Source: Latrodectus hesperus (taxonomy: Eukaryota > Arthropoda > Arachnida > Araneae > Theridiidae). From it: 64,000 bases of DNA. The notes under the pieces are model-generated. The model was not told the DNA's origin. It saw nothing but the letters and a program-made list of their open reading frames with translations, and ran no database searches. The stretch lies in assembly GCA_037975125.1 (NCBI GenBank), contig CM075857.1, positions 66,977,899 to 67,041,898 on the forward strand, read 5' to 3'. Shown here in pieces: positions 13,569 through 28,330 of the stretch (position 1 is its first letter; each line of letters starts with the position of its first letter). Made by a program: the position numbers and the translations under genes.

Positions 13569-15900
13569 GTAAGTCAGTTTTTATTTATTCTTACAACATG
13601 TTTCAATAAATACAATTCATTATTTAATTTTTTTTTTTTTACTTAAGGAGAAAATTTTATTTATCATTTAATGTTTATTGTATTTTATAAATTTATAATA
13701 TATATATTAAGGAAATATTTGTTGTCGTTAGATACTGTTTGTTTACTAAAGTCTTGTTTGTTTATTACTAGTAAGCTTTAATAAAATTTAGCGAATTTAA
13801 AACAAAAATTTTATGCTTGTGCTTAAAGATGTTCATAAAATTACGTCTCCTACTAATAAAAAATATTATTAATAAGTAATTTTATAAAATTTTATACTTA
13901 AAACTAACCAGTATTATAATTATTTACAATGCATATAATTTTATTTAAAATCAAATTCTTATAGTTCAGCATTTCTGTTCATGAACAATACATGCTTTTT
14001 TTAACCTTTTATTTAAAATAGTTTAGATTTAATTAACATAGAAAAGTTGTATTAGATTTCTTCAATTTCTAAAGACAACTTAATGTTTGAGAGTTTGTAA
14101 ATATTATTTATATTATTAATAATTAAATTGTAAATTTTGTTTCATTAGAAATAGTCGTGACCTTTTCATTGAGTTAAGAAAGTGTTGTGTATTTATGTTT
14201 CTTTTTATATAAATATTACATATTATTTAAATTTATAATATTACATATTATATAAATATTACAGATTATAACATTTTACATAAATTTTACAAAAATTGTT
14301 AGTAACAATGCCACTAATTTAACTTGACTTCATAACTCTAATACATTTAAATTGCATTGTTGTCTCCTCTTAAATAATAAACTGTCATTTGGAAAGTCCC
14401 TTATTATGAAATTCAATTACTTATGTTACGAATTCAAAATAATTTGTACACCTAAACTTTACTGAGAAAGGAAATGAATAATTTATCCTATTTTTATACC
14501 GTCATATATTATGTTATTTACCAATAAGGAAATGTAATGTCAACTTTTCTGACAGATTTCCTGTCGATATCGCCGAACACAATTTACATGCAACAAAGTG
14601 TGCAATATTTACTAATTTCTCCAAAAATTGGCGCAAAGCTCTCCGCAAATAATAATTATTAAAAAAATGACGCGTTATGAATTTTTGCCTGTATGTTACT
14701 TGGTTTGAACTCTTTTTAGCAAGTCTAACTTTATTTTTGGAAGTACATATGTAATTTTTAATTATTCGTTTTCTTTTTGTTAGAAAAATATAAGCCAAAC
14801 TTTGCAAAATTAAAATTAAGAATTTAAAGTGAAAAATTTAGATTTATGCTTATTTAAGTCAAACTTTACATTTAATTTAATATTATATAGTCCTGTAATC
14901 ATTATTCCTTTCCACATTGTTAAAATTATACAATTTGAAATATAATGAAGAAAAGTTAAGATTTTCTTTATTATTTCCAATTATTTTTCTTAGAATGTAA
15001 ACACATTCCAATGTTTTCAAAGGCATAAAACTAGAGTCATCATATTTTTTTGAAAATAGCAATAAAATCCATTTTTGACCGAATAATGAAACATTAAACT
15101 TATTTTTGTGGTAAACAGTTTATTTAAATAAATAAAATATCATCTTTATTGCTTCGGAAATTGTTAAAATGTAAACAACTTGCACCACATTTTTAAACGT
15201 AGTCAAAAGCAGTTTTTATTATATTTATAAAAATTGACAAGAGGACTCGTTTATTGCCGGAATCAATAAAACATAAAATGGAATTTAATACATTTATTAA
15301 AATCATTTTTAATAAATAAGGTATTTAAAAACACTTCCTCTGCTCCCAAAAATGTATTAATTATTTTGATTAATAAATTTTTTGAGCACAGCAAATTTAA
15401 AAAAATAACCATGCCCCTATTATATAATAACAGTACATTAAAAAATATACTTACAAAATTTGAAAAGGAGATTTTTTAATTAACTACTCAAAAGTGATAA
15501 AAACGGAAAAAAAATAATTTTCTTTATTACTTGAATAGTAATTCTTCCAAGAATAGGGAAAAATAAATTTAATTATCTGGAAAATTCCACGTTATCTTAA
15601 AGGTAAGTAAATCTGTAGTCTTATCTAAGAAATTTACAAGAAAGCTGGACAAAGTTTCACTATAATAATTTTTTAAAAACGAGTGAAGTTTTATCTTGAA
15701 CTGCTTTTTGAGTTTACAGTTTATGCAGAGGAACAAACTGCAATTTTTTTACTAAACTGTGAATAAATTAATGTATAATTTTAATGATTCAATTTGTAAT
15801 GAAAATTTCCATTTTATACGTGTGATTATTCAGTTTGACTTATTTACAATATGATAAATGGAAATTAATCTGTTCTTTATTTATTTACTTGTTAAAAAAT
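13569..15900. other. Very AT-rich DNA, nothing recognised
   Basis: No gene or strong repeat was seen. A second donor-like word, aaagGTAAGT, occurs at 15598-15607 without an evident exon. Confidence 0.45.
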
Positions 15901-15929
15901 GTAAATGAAAATGTAAATTGATCGTTATT

Positions 15930-16490
15930 TAAATGATATTCAGATTTTGTGTTATTTGCGAGTGATAAGAAAAAGAATGAATAATTCGAATACCGTGTCA
16001 TTAGGTTGGAAAGCGGTTGCTTCTCTTTCTGAGCAACTATGTGCGCCAATGACCCCTTACTACGCGAACTAGACTCTTCCGCTTGTAACATTTTCTTCCT
16101 TTTGGAGGGTTGAAAGGGGGAGGGAAAATATTACACACACACATGGAAAAAAAATCACTTTCTCTCGCCCATTCCGAAATCCCCGCTTTCTTTCCCCTGT
16201 AACGTACAACAGCTGCTAAAAATAGCCCCAATCGCGGAATCGTTTGGTGAATGGGCCTTTTTCGAAGAAGTGTGCCTATACTGTTTTATTTATTTATTTT
16301 TTATTATTTCATCATCTTCACTGTATGTATGTATGCGTGCTCTGAGGAGTGCGAGCGTAGGTAACGAAAGTTCAAGGTCATTTCGACCGCGGGATGCTTT
16401 GAACTCGGGGGATTTTTCAAAAGGCGCCGTGCCTTTCAACCACCGTAGAAATTCTTTGATAACGTATGGCCACATTTGAATGAGTAGCAT
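15930..16490. promoter_or_regulatory. GC-raised island with an FTZ-F1/ERR-type site
   Basis: A stretch of about 560 bp is markedly richer in GC and CpG than its flanks, with words such as gaccgcggg and ggcgccg. TCAAGGTCA at 16372-16380 is an exact match to the monomeric nuclear-receptor site (YCAAGGYCR) bound by FTZ-F1/SF-1 and ERR proteins. The frames on the two strands resemble no known protein. Best reading: a conserved regulatory element or promoter. Function is inferred only. Confidence 0.35.
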
Positions 16491-18008
<1,518 letters not shown>

Positions 18009-18145
18009 ATTCATACCACTCGTGATTGTAAAATCGTAAATGGAAAGAAGGGGGAAAACCTATTTAGACATTGAGGAGAAATTATAGAAAACTTATTTTA
18101 GTTTAGTCATTACAGTAGGTTTCATCAATGCATTTATTTTCTCAA

Positions 18146-18169
18146 TTTTTTTTTTTTTTTTTTTTTTTT
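18146..18169. repeat. Poly-T tract (24 nt)
   Basis: This is an uninterrupted run of 24 T. No retroposed gene could be recognised next to it. Confidence 0.95.
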
Positions 18170-20074
18170 ACGCAAGAAAAATCTTAATATGAAATGTGAT
18201 TTTTTTGGTTAAGGCCCATATTACTAGGTGGCAGCACTACAATGTAATGGATTTTGTTATATTTATTTAACAGTATAATGTTATTTTTATCAGCAGCATC
18301 CCATTGTGTTATTTGAATTTTTCATATAATCTTAAATTATTAACCCAATTTTAAAGTGCATGTTTGTAAATTCCGCTCTTATATTACACGATATTTAGGA
18401 TGTCAATTTTGTAATGTTTTATTACTCAATCCTAACTGTCAAAACTAAAGTCTTTTGCCTAGAACAATGACTACTAACCCAGTAACCTTCGAATTTCTGA
18501 GAAGTATAATTTCTGATATAAATGATCCAAAATATAAACATATCCAGGAAAAGGATTTTGTTTTAAGCAGAGATATAATTACAGCAAGAGCTCATTATCA
18601 TTAAAAATAAGATCAAATTTATAGAATGGTTGTGCGCGGAGTATAAATAATCACATAAATTACTAGCTAGAAGTATAAAAAATTTGTATTTTTTCTAGAT
18701 TTTCGAGGTTTTATGCTATATATGACCTTGCAGTTTTAACCTCGTGAATTGGATACCAGTTACTTCATGTAGTTATGTTAAACGAATTTATATTTGACCA
18801 GTGATGACTTAACGGTGACTTCTTTTTACACAAAAAAGAAATGAATATTCCGATGAGTATTATTCAAATTTCTGAAGATTAATCATTTCAAAATATAACT
18901 AATGAATATGTTGATGTTGATTGTGGTTGCCAAAAGGGAAAATTAAATGTATGCCATGGAATAAACTATACAGAAATATATACAAATATTGTTGAGGGTT
19001 ATTTTTGCAATTTTTTTTCTTTGTTTGCACATAATTTAAAATTCACTGTAAAACAGCACCTTTGAAAATGTCAAAGAAGTCATTTTAATAACTATCACTT
19101 AAAAAAAAAATACTGGTGAAAATTGTTATCCCGACCTTTTTCAAAAGCTGAGTGGTGGCCCAATTACTTCCACTTTCTTTAAGTGTTGTTCCTTTTGTGT
19201 GCCTGTTCGACATTTTCACTTCCCGATCACAAATAAAATTCCAACGAAGGAAAAAAAACTTATCTGTCGAAGAAGACAGAAACCTTGACCCAATTTGTCT
19301 TGTTTACTAAGTGCGTATTTTTATTTTTGCACCGCCCTTACTTGTGATTTGTTACGGTAATAATCAGCACGGTATTTTTCCCTTTTTTTATTATTTTTTT
19401 TACCTCTTCGTTTGCGCATCGATAGTGGCTCGTTTTGTAATACCTTCACGAAGGGAAAGTAAATTATGACTAGGAAATCTCAAAATCGTGTTCACCTAAA
19501 GATATTTTCGAAAATGAAAGGAAAGGGAGGGAGAAGAGCGTTCTGTCATTAGCCTAGAACTTTCCATTTGGTTTCGGGTGATTCTTTATCTGACATCTAA
19601 CCTTAACGGAAGTATCTTCTTATAAAAATGAATAAGACGTTTGTCTTGGGATACTGACGCCTTTAGAAGTTTGTAATTCCTATCCTTACGTCTACTAGGA
19701 AAAAATGTCAAAGTACTTTGAAGTAGTTAGTTTCAATGTCAAACAACATCGTTGAGGCTATTTTTTTTTTAACTGGTGATTTTGTTTCAGTCTTCAAGTT
19801 CAATTTTGGTATAAATCCCAATTCAAGTGCGAATCTTTTGTATTTGTTTTATGAATAGAAATTAGTGCATTTTAATATATTTCATTAGTAAATTGTATGA
19901 CTTAAAAGCAGTTTTTAAAGTATAAATAGTTTGAAAGTAAAGTCTGATTGGAACATAAGTTCGAACTTAATTAAAAAGTCATCTAAAATTCTCTAAGTTT
20001 TTAACAATTTAAATTTTTTTTACAAGTTTCAACATGTTTAAAACTTTGTGTTTAACAACTGTGTGTGACAACAG
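18170..20074. other. AT-rich DNA with a mildly GC-raised block at 19130-19640
   Basis: No coding frame of note is present. The 19130-19640 part is less AT-rich than its flanks and contains ttgtttac (forkhead-like) near 19302. It may be a regulatory element. Nothing else was seen. Confidence 0.3.
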
Positions 20075-20107
20075 TGTCAAACACAAACACCTTGTTTGTG
20101 TTTGACA
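20075..20107. repeat. Perfect hairpin, 15-bp stem with 3-nt loop
   Basis: The arm TGTCAAACACAAACA (20075-20089) and its exact complement (20093-20107) are separated by cct. This is a snap-back of unusual perfection for random DNA. Confidence 0.92.
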
Positions 20108-20885
20108 GAATTTATTAAATATTAATATATTTTTAACATAGATCTTGACAAAAAGATCCCTAAAATGTTATTTGCCCTGAAAGCTTAATAATGAGTCCTT
20201 TCCAAAAGATAAGGTTGTTAGTCCTAATTAATGCAAATAATATAGTGAGGCTCTTTTTCTGAATGTTTAATATTTTTTTAATGATTTAATGTACAAATAA
20301 GAGATTAGAATTGTTTATGAAGTATTAGGAATTACTTTTCCTCGTATATTCACTCAAGTTGGAATTTTTTTTTCAAAACTAGGTAAAATTAATTTATATT
20401 AAGTAGAAAAAATGTCGTTGAAATTTGCTGTGTGATACTTTAACTCTGTATTTATGTTTTGCGACCTTAAAAATATCTTATAACACTGATTCGCAAATTT
20501 TGATAATTCATTAGGAATCAACGTTATGTTCTTCGATATTTCCTATTGTCTTCAATGTCCACAAGAATGTAAAGCCTTTATAAAAAGCGAATTAAGAATA
20601 AAGTTTTGATGATCACTTTTTTTCAAAAGAAAAAAAAAATTCAATTTCTAATCAAAATTTTCTGCTTATGATAAACACGAAAATATTTATAAGAATATCT
20701 CCTATTTATTACTACATGTTTATACTAATTTATGTCTGCTGATAATAATAAATGATTTTTCATTTATGTGTTATTTATTGCTTATTTGTTTAATAATATT
20801 TTATTTTACTTTGCAATATTTTTACTTAATGTAAATTATCTTTCAATGAATAATAATATCGAGTACACACTGGATTTTTTGGGAA

Positions 20886-20888
<3 letters not shown>
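20108..20888. other. AT-rich DNA, nothing recognised
   Basis: Only short chance frames were seen. Confidence 0.45.

Positions 20889-20978
<90 letters not shown>
20889..20978. repeat. (TA)n microsatellite
   Basis: This is a pure AT dinucleotide run of about 90 bp. Confidence 0.97.
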
Positions 20979-20983
<5 letters not shown>

Positions 20984-22430
20984 AAATTTAATAAATATAT
21001 AAAATCTCACAGGTTTCATTGAATAACTAATGTTTATTCTGTCAGTAGGTCAGAGTATTGTCTCCATTACTCACATTTCCTGATTCTCTCACGTTTCTTT
21101 GAATCCATTTTTTCTCCGGAAAAATCAGCCATTTTTCCGTCTTATCTAGATTCGTATAGGGGTAGGTGGTAGAGGGTTGTCGGCTGGAGAAGAATAAGTA
21201 AGAAGATAGGCGACTTGGTGACTCCACCAAAGAAAAACGCATTCATTGCGCATGTGCACAAGAAATCGATGTATCTCCCTATCCCACTAAAGAAGAAATA
21301 GTTCCAAATACTGGAGAGTGGGACATTCTGGATCAAATGATGAGTGGTTTGACAAACGAATTTTCTTCCTATCAACAGGTGGAGGAAAGGGATGACATTG
21401 AGGTCATTTCTCCCAAATCGAATTTAAAGGAATAAAAAAAATGGAGCTCTTCAAAAAAGAAATAAAATACTTGAACATATTTGAAACAAGATCTATAAAG
21501 ATTTTGTTTTAAAGATTTTCTTAATTTTTTCTTGCTAGTCAAAAATCAGTATCAAATAAGAAAATTTAGAAACGTTTTCAGTTTTTTCTAAAAATATTTT
21601 TAATTTTTTTTTAAAGTCAAAATATATCTTTAATTTTATTATTTTAAAGAGTACTTTAGATCAAAATATATTATCGAATACAGTTTTTTTACATTGGGAA
21701 AAATAATATACTCAAGTAAATCATAAAAAATTCCTTTTTCGTATTTTTCCCTCATTGACCCAAAACACTGACATGTAAATATTTAATATGACTATATTTT
21801 ATGATTTATGCATTTAAATAGAGTAAAATTATACTGGGAAAACAGTTTTTATCGTAATTATTGCCTGTGCTTTTTTATTTAATTTGTTATTTGATAAAAA
21901 AGAAATGAATCGAGGGAAAAATTAAAGAGAGCGTGTTTAGTGAGTTTATGTTGTGTGTGTGTGCACACATATGATACTGCATTATTTTCTAGGTATGTAT
22001 TATGTTTAAAACACAAATTCACATATTGCCATTGATAGTATGAAGAATATCATTTATATGATGACTAAATCTTAGATCAAAATTACATCTTTACAGTGCT
22101 GTATTTTGAAATATTATTTTTTGATAAATAATCAATAGGAAAAGAAAATTGTTTTTCAAAAATAATTGGTTATTAATTAATTTACTAATAAAACACAATT
22201 TAAAATTCTGTTTAATCAAATTTTTAAAACGAGGTTCAGTAAAATTTACTTTTTTTTATTCATCAGAAATTAATAGTAATTGTTTTATAAATTTATATTT
22301 TTTATAAAACTATATCATATTGTTAAAAATCAAGAAATAAACTCAATTTTTTTTATATAAATGAATATTTTTAAAGAAAATTAAAAAAAATTTTTTTCTC
22401 TTTGTTGTGTTGATGTCTTTGTTGCATCGA
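20979..22430. other. GC-raised block then AT-rich DNA
   Basis: Positions 21040-21430 are less AT-rich and hold overlapping minus-strand frames of 66 and 77 codons without family resemblance. The rest is AT-rich, with a small (GT)n/(CA)n near 21950-21968. Confidence 0.35.
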
Positions 22431-22439
22431 ACTAGTTGT

Positions 22440-23015
22440 ATGCTAGAATTCAACTGCTGTAAATCTGTGTAGATGCTCGATCTAGCACTCCACTTTCCCC
22501 TAACCAGAAATTGGGAAAATCATCGAGTCTCTAAAAGTGTGGGGTTTGTGGAAGAATGGTCAAAGGGACCACCACTGCTGATCTCTGATCTTTAGCATGC
22601 GGTTAAAATGCTCACAGGAGTTTTGTGTGGTTATAAACACAACAAATACAGTGGGATGAATAGCTACTGCCACCACTTCTTTCAGTATTAGGTACTTTTC
22701 TATTGAATTTGGTTCCCTGATGGGTCGAGGATTGTATTCGTCCTGCTGCCGGCTCTTAGATATCTTAGACACCTGTGAACGATGGTCGTAGATCAGTGGC
22801 GACAGCAAACAACCTTTTCCTAGAACTGCACCTCCCTCGGAATCTCTGGTACTTTACAAAAGTAAGCGTGAACTTGGCAATCAGTTGAATTCGAGTGACT
22901 TGGAATGCATTCTTTGTAACTGGTATGGGAGTGGCATCTATCCTTTGATCAATTCAGCCTATCAGGGCAGCCTTCATGGCAGCATTGGTGCCGAGGATCT
23001 TAAACGCGAGAAAAG
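22440..23015. other. GC-raised block with open frames on both strands, unrecognised
   Basis: About 570 bp near 45% GC. A minus-strand frame of 82 codons (22560-22808) and a plus-strand frame of 61 codons (22885-23070) are open. Neither resembles a family I know. The composition looks like former coding DNA or an old repeat rather than ordinary intergenic sequence. Confidence 0.3.
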
Positions 23016-23850
23016 ATTATTTCCATCAACCGAAAATATATATATTTCTGTGTTTAAGAAAATCTTATAATAATCTCTAAGAAATTTTTTTTATATACAT
23101 AGGATTTGCTGAATGGTGAAAACTAATATTATTTTTCATGATTTATGTTGGTATATTTTAATCATATAATAAATTTTTTCTTAAATCTTTATTCAAAAAA
23201 GTTTTGGAAGTTGTTTTATATTAAAATAATAAAAAATCTAAAAACTACATTCAATTATCATGAAAAGCTGTTATTGAAGTACGATTTGGAAATGTTATCC
23301 AATTAAGAATTTGATCCAAATTTCACAAATACATCAGAATTTAGTCAGAAAGAAATGAAAAAATCAATTATGATAAACCGTTAAACAAAAAATATTGCTG
23401 GAATAGAGTGCGTTTTTAAACCTTTACGCCTTTATACCAGGTCAGTGAATCATTATGATTAAGAGCATGAGGCAACTTTCAAGTTCGATTTTCAGTAAGT
23501 TTTGAGAAAGTGAAATTTTGAGAGAAAAAGGAAGATTTGGAGAACTAGAAACACATAGTATGCAAATATTTTTTAAAACACTCAGACATAATATATATCA
23601 TTAATATATCCTATAGCTTTGATATTATTTTAGTTAAAAGATTTGTTTCATGCTACCCTTAATTGTAGATTACAATTATTAAAAATATTAAATTATATTT
23701 GTTTGATATAAAATAATTCCATTTCTGCTAGAAGTTTGAATTGAAAACGTTGCAAAAATTTTGAGTGTTTGAAATTTAAGTTATTTTCAGTCTCTTTTAT
23801 TTTATAATCATGTGATGACTGAAAATGCGTGACATTCTAAATACATACAT
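23016..23850. other. AT-rich DNA, nothing firm
   Basis: A weak, decayed tRNA-like word, agttcgatttt, occurs near 23481. It is too degraded to call. Confidence 0.35.
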
Positions 23851-23859
23851 ACATGGTGG

Positions 23860-24010
23860 TGCAGCTACTCGCCCATCAACAAGTGGCTGGTAATTTTGAG
23901 CCACTGACAAGTGACGAGGTCACATCTGAGCTGGCACCCTCCTCTCTACATCCAAGCCAGCAAAAGGACTTTGGATGTCATATTTTAACGTGGACACTAC
24001 CCCAACGAAA
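23860..24010 (+). repeat. Dispersed repeat copy 1 (partner at 46148-46262)
   Basis: After reverse-complementing the partner, shared blocks in the same order are GAGGTxxCATCTGAGxTGGC, then ACCCTCCTCTC, GGACTTTGGA and AACGTGGACAC. In translation both share xSExAPSS, preceded by NFxxx. I have an unverified memory of this peptide pattern in predicted spider proteins derived from repeats. No enzyme domain is visible. Confidence 0.75.
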
Positions 24011-24470
24011 TTCTAAATTCAAAAGAACAAAACCATATATAATTGTTTCCTGTAAATGCAAATGGTAAAAGCTATTCACGAAAGACTTTCTCAATACAAA
24101 AGAACGAAACCATATACATTTGTTTCTATTCTTCTACTAATTTTCACTAAATATATTCAAAACATTACGGGAATTAAGATAAACTATTAAAAAATTACAA
24201 TAAAATAATATTTCTGTGATATTGTCATTTGATTCATTTCTTAAAACCCATTATTCATTTTCCGACCCATGGTTTGAATGTGGTTATTGTTTCACTGACG
24301 TATTAAAAGTAATGAATTCGACGCCTTAAACAGGTTAAAGAACTCGTTTCAAAACTTTAATCAGAGAGATTCAGTGATATCATTGTCGAACAATAGCCGT
24401 TTTGATTATTATTTAACTTTTTTGTTTTCCTTCTGCTCTCTCACTTTAAACCTTACTGAAATTACCTGCG
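24011..24470. other. AT-rich DNA, nothing recognised
   Basis: No gene, RNA or clear repeat was seen. Confidence 0.4.
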
Positions 24471-24499
24471 TCCTTGCAACAAAGTGTCGAGCTTGTTCG

Positions 24500-24590
24500 A
24501 AAAGTATTTACGAGATAACTAACCCTTTGTTAATAATGCGGATTTGAGGTTCGATTCCCGACCTTGGCCCAAACAGATTAGCACATCACT
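24500..24590 (+). repeat. Decayed tRNA-derived (SINE-type) fragment
   Basis: GGTTCGATTCC near 24551-24561 matches the RNA polymerase III B-box. Upstream sequence (taatgcggatttgag) resembles the variable and anticodon-arm spacing of a tRNA. The A-box is not clear. It is followed by cgaccttggcccaaac, a layout like a SINE head. It is not an intact tRNA gene because the stems do not pair fully. Confidence 0.4.
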
Positions 24591-24599
24591 CTTAAGATA

Positions 24600-27500
24600 A
24601 TTTTATTCATTTATTTATTGGTCGAGCGGCTCGGAAAAATGGAAAAGGTATACGCAATTGGCTGCTTTTAAGGCATCCCAATTTCAAACGCGGTAGCGGC
24701 GCTTCGAAGGGTTAATTCGTTACGGTTATGAATTGCGACAATTCTTTTTTTTTTTATTTTTAAGTTTTTGAGATTGGGATCAAGGTTTTCTTATTACTGA
24801 CTTGTCTTTTTGGAACTGGTGAATGAGAATTTTTGAAAATTTTACTTTAATGTTGTACATATTACAAATGAAAACTGTAAATTTTATAAAATTTGTAAAT
24901 TGTCATTTTATACACTGAATTTTTAAGCTCATGTCAAATAAAAAATATAATAATAAAAATCTATGAAGTGGGGAAAATTTTGAGAAGTTTTTTTTCGTTT
25001 CAAAAGTATTTGCAGAATTTTATTTTATTAACTACGAAATTTTTAATTTATTTTTGCAACGTAAAAACAGAATACTTTTTTTTATGTAATTTCACTATTT
25101 GAATAGTTTTATGTACAAATTGTGTTAAATTGCGGGTCGAGATAAACTAATTTCCAGCATTAGTGGTGAACTCTCAATTTATAATTGACGTTTATATTGA
25201 CTTTGGATAACATTAAAAAAATAATTAACGTTAATTAACGTTATAGTTAATAGTTAATGCTTTAACGTTGAAAATGGTTAAACAATAAACTAATGGTTTA
25301 TGGGTTACACCATAAACTAATGGTGACAGATAAAAGAGTATGTTTAAAAAATGGTAAATAATTTTTTAGAATATAATCGGAAAATATAATACCATCATCG
25401 TTTCATCAACGTTAACATTAAGCAATCCCTAAATATAATGGGAAATAGAAATGCCAATTACTATATCAGACAAATGCATCCTGGATTTTGTTTAATACAA
25501 AGTAGCTATTTCCATAATTAAAATTACACTGATAGAATATCTATTAAATTTTTTTAGTTTTTACTTATTGATTAATATTCAACTGTTCCAGCTATTTTGA
25601 TTATATATTGCTAAAACTAAAATTATAAAGAAATTTACAATGCCATGATTTTTTTGATTAAAATATTCTTAAAAATGGTTTACAGAAATAAAACTTACAG
25701 AAAAAAAAATTCTTTAATGTACATAAGCCATCTCTGTTTCTTATATATATTATTTCAATTTCCAACTAATTTTCTTATAATATTTCCTAATTTTTTAATC
25801 GCATCCATTCAAAGCAGTAAAAATTAATATAGTTAGGTTTTTTCTTTTATTTTTAATTTTTTGAATTATCAAAAATAGATATTAGTAACCATTTATTTGC
25901 CTTTAAATGATCGCTATTTTTTAAATGAATCACTTAATCTCGATTGTACTTGTATTAAACAGAATATACTCTGCTTGATTCTCGATTGCTGGGAATTACT
26001 ATCCTTATACATTTTTAAATCAAAATATTCAATTTTGATCCCTATTTTAGAGAAATCACCGAATCATCTGGCGCCAAAGATGCCAAGTCATCGATTTTCA
26101 ACCTACCTAGATATCCCTTTATTGTTTATGGCCCTGTACACACATATTCTAAAAGTAGCTTGTGTAAAACATTTTCCTTACTTACCAATTGTCTTATAAG
26201 CAAAAAAAAATTGGGTAAAAAGCCTCGTAACTAACAATAGTAATCTAGCCCTGACTTTTAAAAGCCGTTGAACAGATGTGATGAAACCTGGACGTCAACC
26301 ATTTTTTTTTACCTCCATAACACCAGTGTAGCGGCTCTCCGTTTGAAAAGGTTCTCTTGAATTTTCGAAATCCGGCTTAAAATTGCCTGTGTTGGGTGAC
26401 AGATTGGAAGCTTATCGGGTCTGGCATCTCCGCTGTAGGTAAACATAAAATAACTCTTGGCATTCGTTTGGCTTTTCCAAACATAGTTTCTGGCACCCAA
26501 ACAATCCGACAGAAAGCGAAGTCTAGAATGGAATGTTGCAATCGCCCTTCATCGCTAATTCTGAATCTTAGAGAACCTGTTTGATAAGTAAAATCGCTAC
26601 AAACCTTCTCCTATCACCGACTATGCTATTTATTCGAAAAGGTAGGCTTATAAAGGCCCGTTGCTGATTAGGAAAATGACTCTAATGTGTTGCTATTTTC
26701 GTAGGACACCTTATTTGAAACTCAAGTGATTATCTATAAACGTAAATATTTGTGTGTTGATTATAGAAAAAGAATATTTATTGAAGAAGTTGTACACATG
26801 TTTCTGACTCATTGCATTTTGCACAAAAATGCATATATATTGCAGAGTTCAGTAAACTTCAGGGGTGTCAGTACAGTCTATCTTTTACTAGTATACGTTG
26901 TTACCTATTTGTGTTGCGTATCTGTCCTCTTTTGCATTAGCTGACAAAAGTTTTAAAAATGGTAGACAAGTTGATCAGACTGCAGCTTACATCCTGAATT
27001 ATCTGCAAGCATTTTACTATGCATTAAAATGGCGATATATTTTGATATAATATGCAATGAATATTTTATATTAACGAACTTTTATATTTCAATCCTGTTG
27101 AGTGTGTGTAACTTAACAAAAAATTTAATTTTTGATTTAGAAATCCACATCTGAAGTTACATTACATTATTTTACAAGAAATAATTTGATTTGCAATTGA
27201 TTCATTTTGAGCAAAATAATCTGATTCCTACTTTTAATATAAGCTGGCGTGGAATTTATCGCACAACTTGAGTTCTTTTGTATTACATTAGTAAATGCTT
27301 ACATTCTTAAAGTTTTATAAATTTGCAAAATTACCACGCCGTATAGCGAAATAAAAATAACAGCCATTGCCGTGTAGCAAGCTGCTTATATAATTATTGC
27401 CCTGATTTAATATAGAATTAGTATAGAATCGCAGAATTAGTATAGAAACGCAGAATCCCATCGAAAATCATATTGAATCCCTTATGGCGTATTTGTTGAT

Positions 27501-27910
27501 TTGTAATGATATTCATTGCATAAAACGCAGATTTAACTGCTTTAATACCATTTAGGTTAGAATTAAAGTTGCGTTATAAGGTTGCAAATACTGCTTATTT
27601 GGATTTCTAAATACGGTAGAAATTTGTCATATTTATAAAATTTAAAAACAAAATGTTAAAAGCTAACTCAGCATGGTTTATTTAAGCTAAATACCTTTAA
27701 ACGTGTAGCAAACTATATAATGTTTGATTTCACTGACTGTATTTTGCTAAATTGGTGACAGATAGTACGTTTACTTATAAATAAAGTGTAATCGTCACAC
27801 TCTATGAAGCTTAAAAATATGGGTATTTTAAAATAAAGTGTATTAAACCCATCATCTATGTTTCTCTGACAAATTCCCGTTACATACATCTTTAAAAATA
27901 ATTCAAAAGG
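24600..27910. other. AT-rich DNA with a GC-raised block at 26290-26640
   Basis: Small repeats occur: ataaactaatggt twice (25285-25297, 25312-25324) and a 19-bp unit twice in tandem (27415-27452, gaattagtatagaa(t/a)cgca). The block at 26290-26640 has raised GC with overlapping unrecognised frames on both strands. No gene is supported. Confidence 0.4.
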
Positions 27911-27959
27911 TTGATATCCTAGGGAAAAGAGAAAAGATAAATATAAGAAAAATAAAAAC

Positions 27960-28330
27960 CAATATCTTCTCTTAAATTAATAGTTGCGCAACAGAGGGCG
28001 CGTAGGAGACATTTTTTTATTTTATTTTTCCTCCTGTTGCTTAACGTCATACGACCTTGAAATCGAAGACGCTCTTGTTTTCTTTCTGTTAGAGTGTAAT
28101 GCACCCTCTTCTTCTCCGGTACAATCCGGAGAAGTTATTTTTGTGAAGACAAAATTCCGACGCGTGCCTTTCTAAATCTTTTGCCCTTTATAATAAAAAG
28201 TGATTTCTTTTACAGATTCACTCCAATAACTACCGCGATTTCTGTTTCTGTAATTGATTTTTAACTGGGGAACCACATTGGGCCCAACATGCTTTTCTGA
28301 TCGATGGCCGTGATTGACGTTGGCTGATAT
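27960..28330. promoter_or_regulatory. GC-raised island with CTCF-like and FTZ-F1/ERR-like words
   Basis: AGAGGGCGC at 27993-28001 fits the core AGRKGGCRS of the CTCF consensus, with 12 of 15 positions over the longer motif. CGACCTTGA at 28052-28060 fits the reverse of YCAAGGYCR. The island contrasts with its AT-rich flanks. Function is inferred from motifs only. Confidence 0.3.

Noticed and set aside
13622..13640. Short poly-T and poly-A tracts throughout the window as retroposon tails
   Set aside because: Homopolymer runs are expected at this AT content. None except the cases listed had duplications or bodies.
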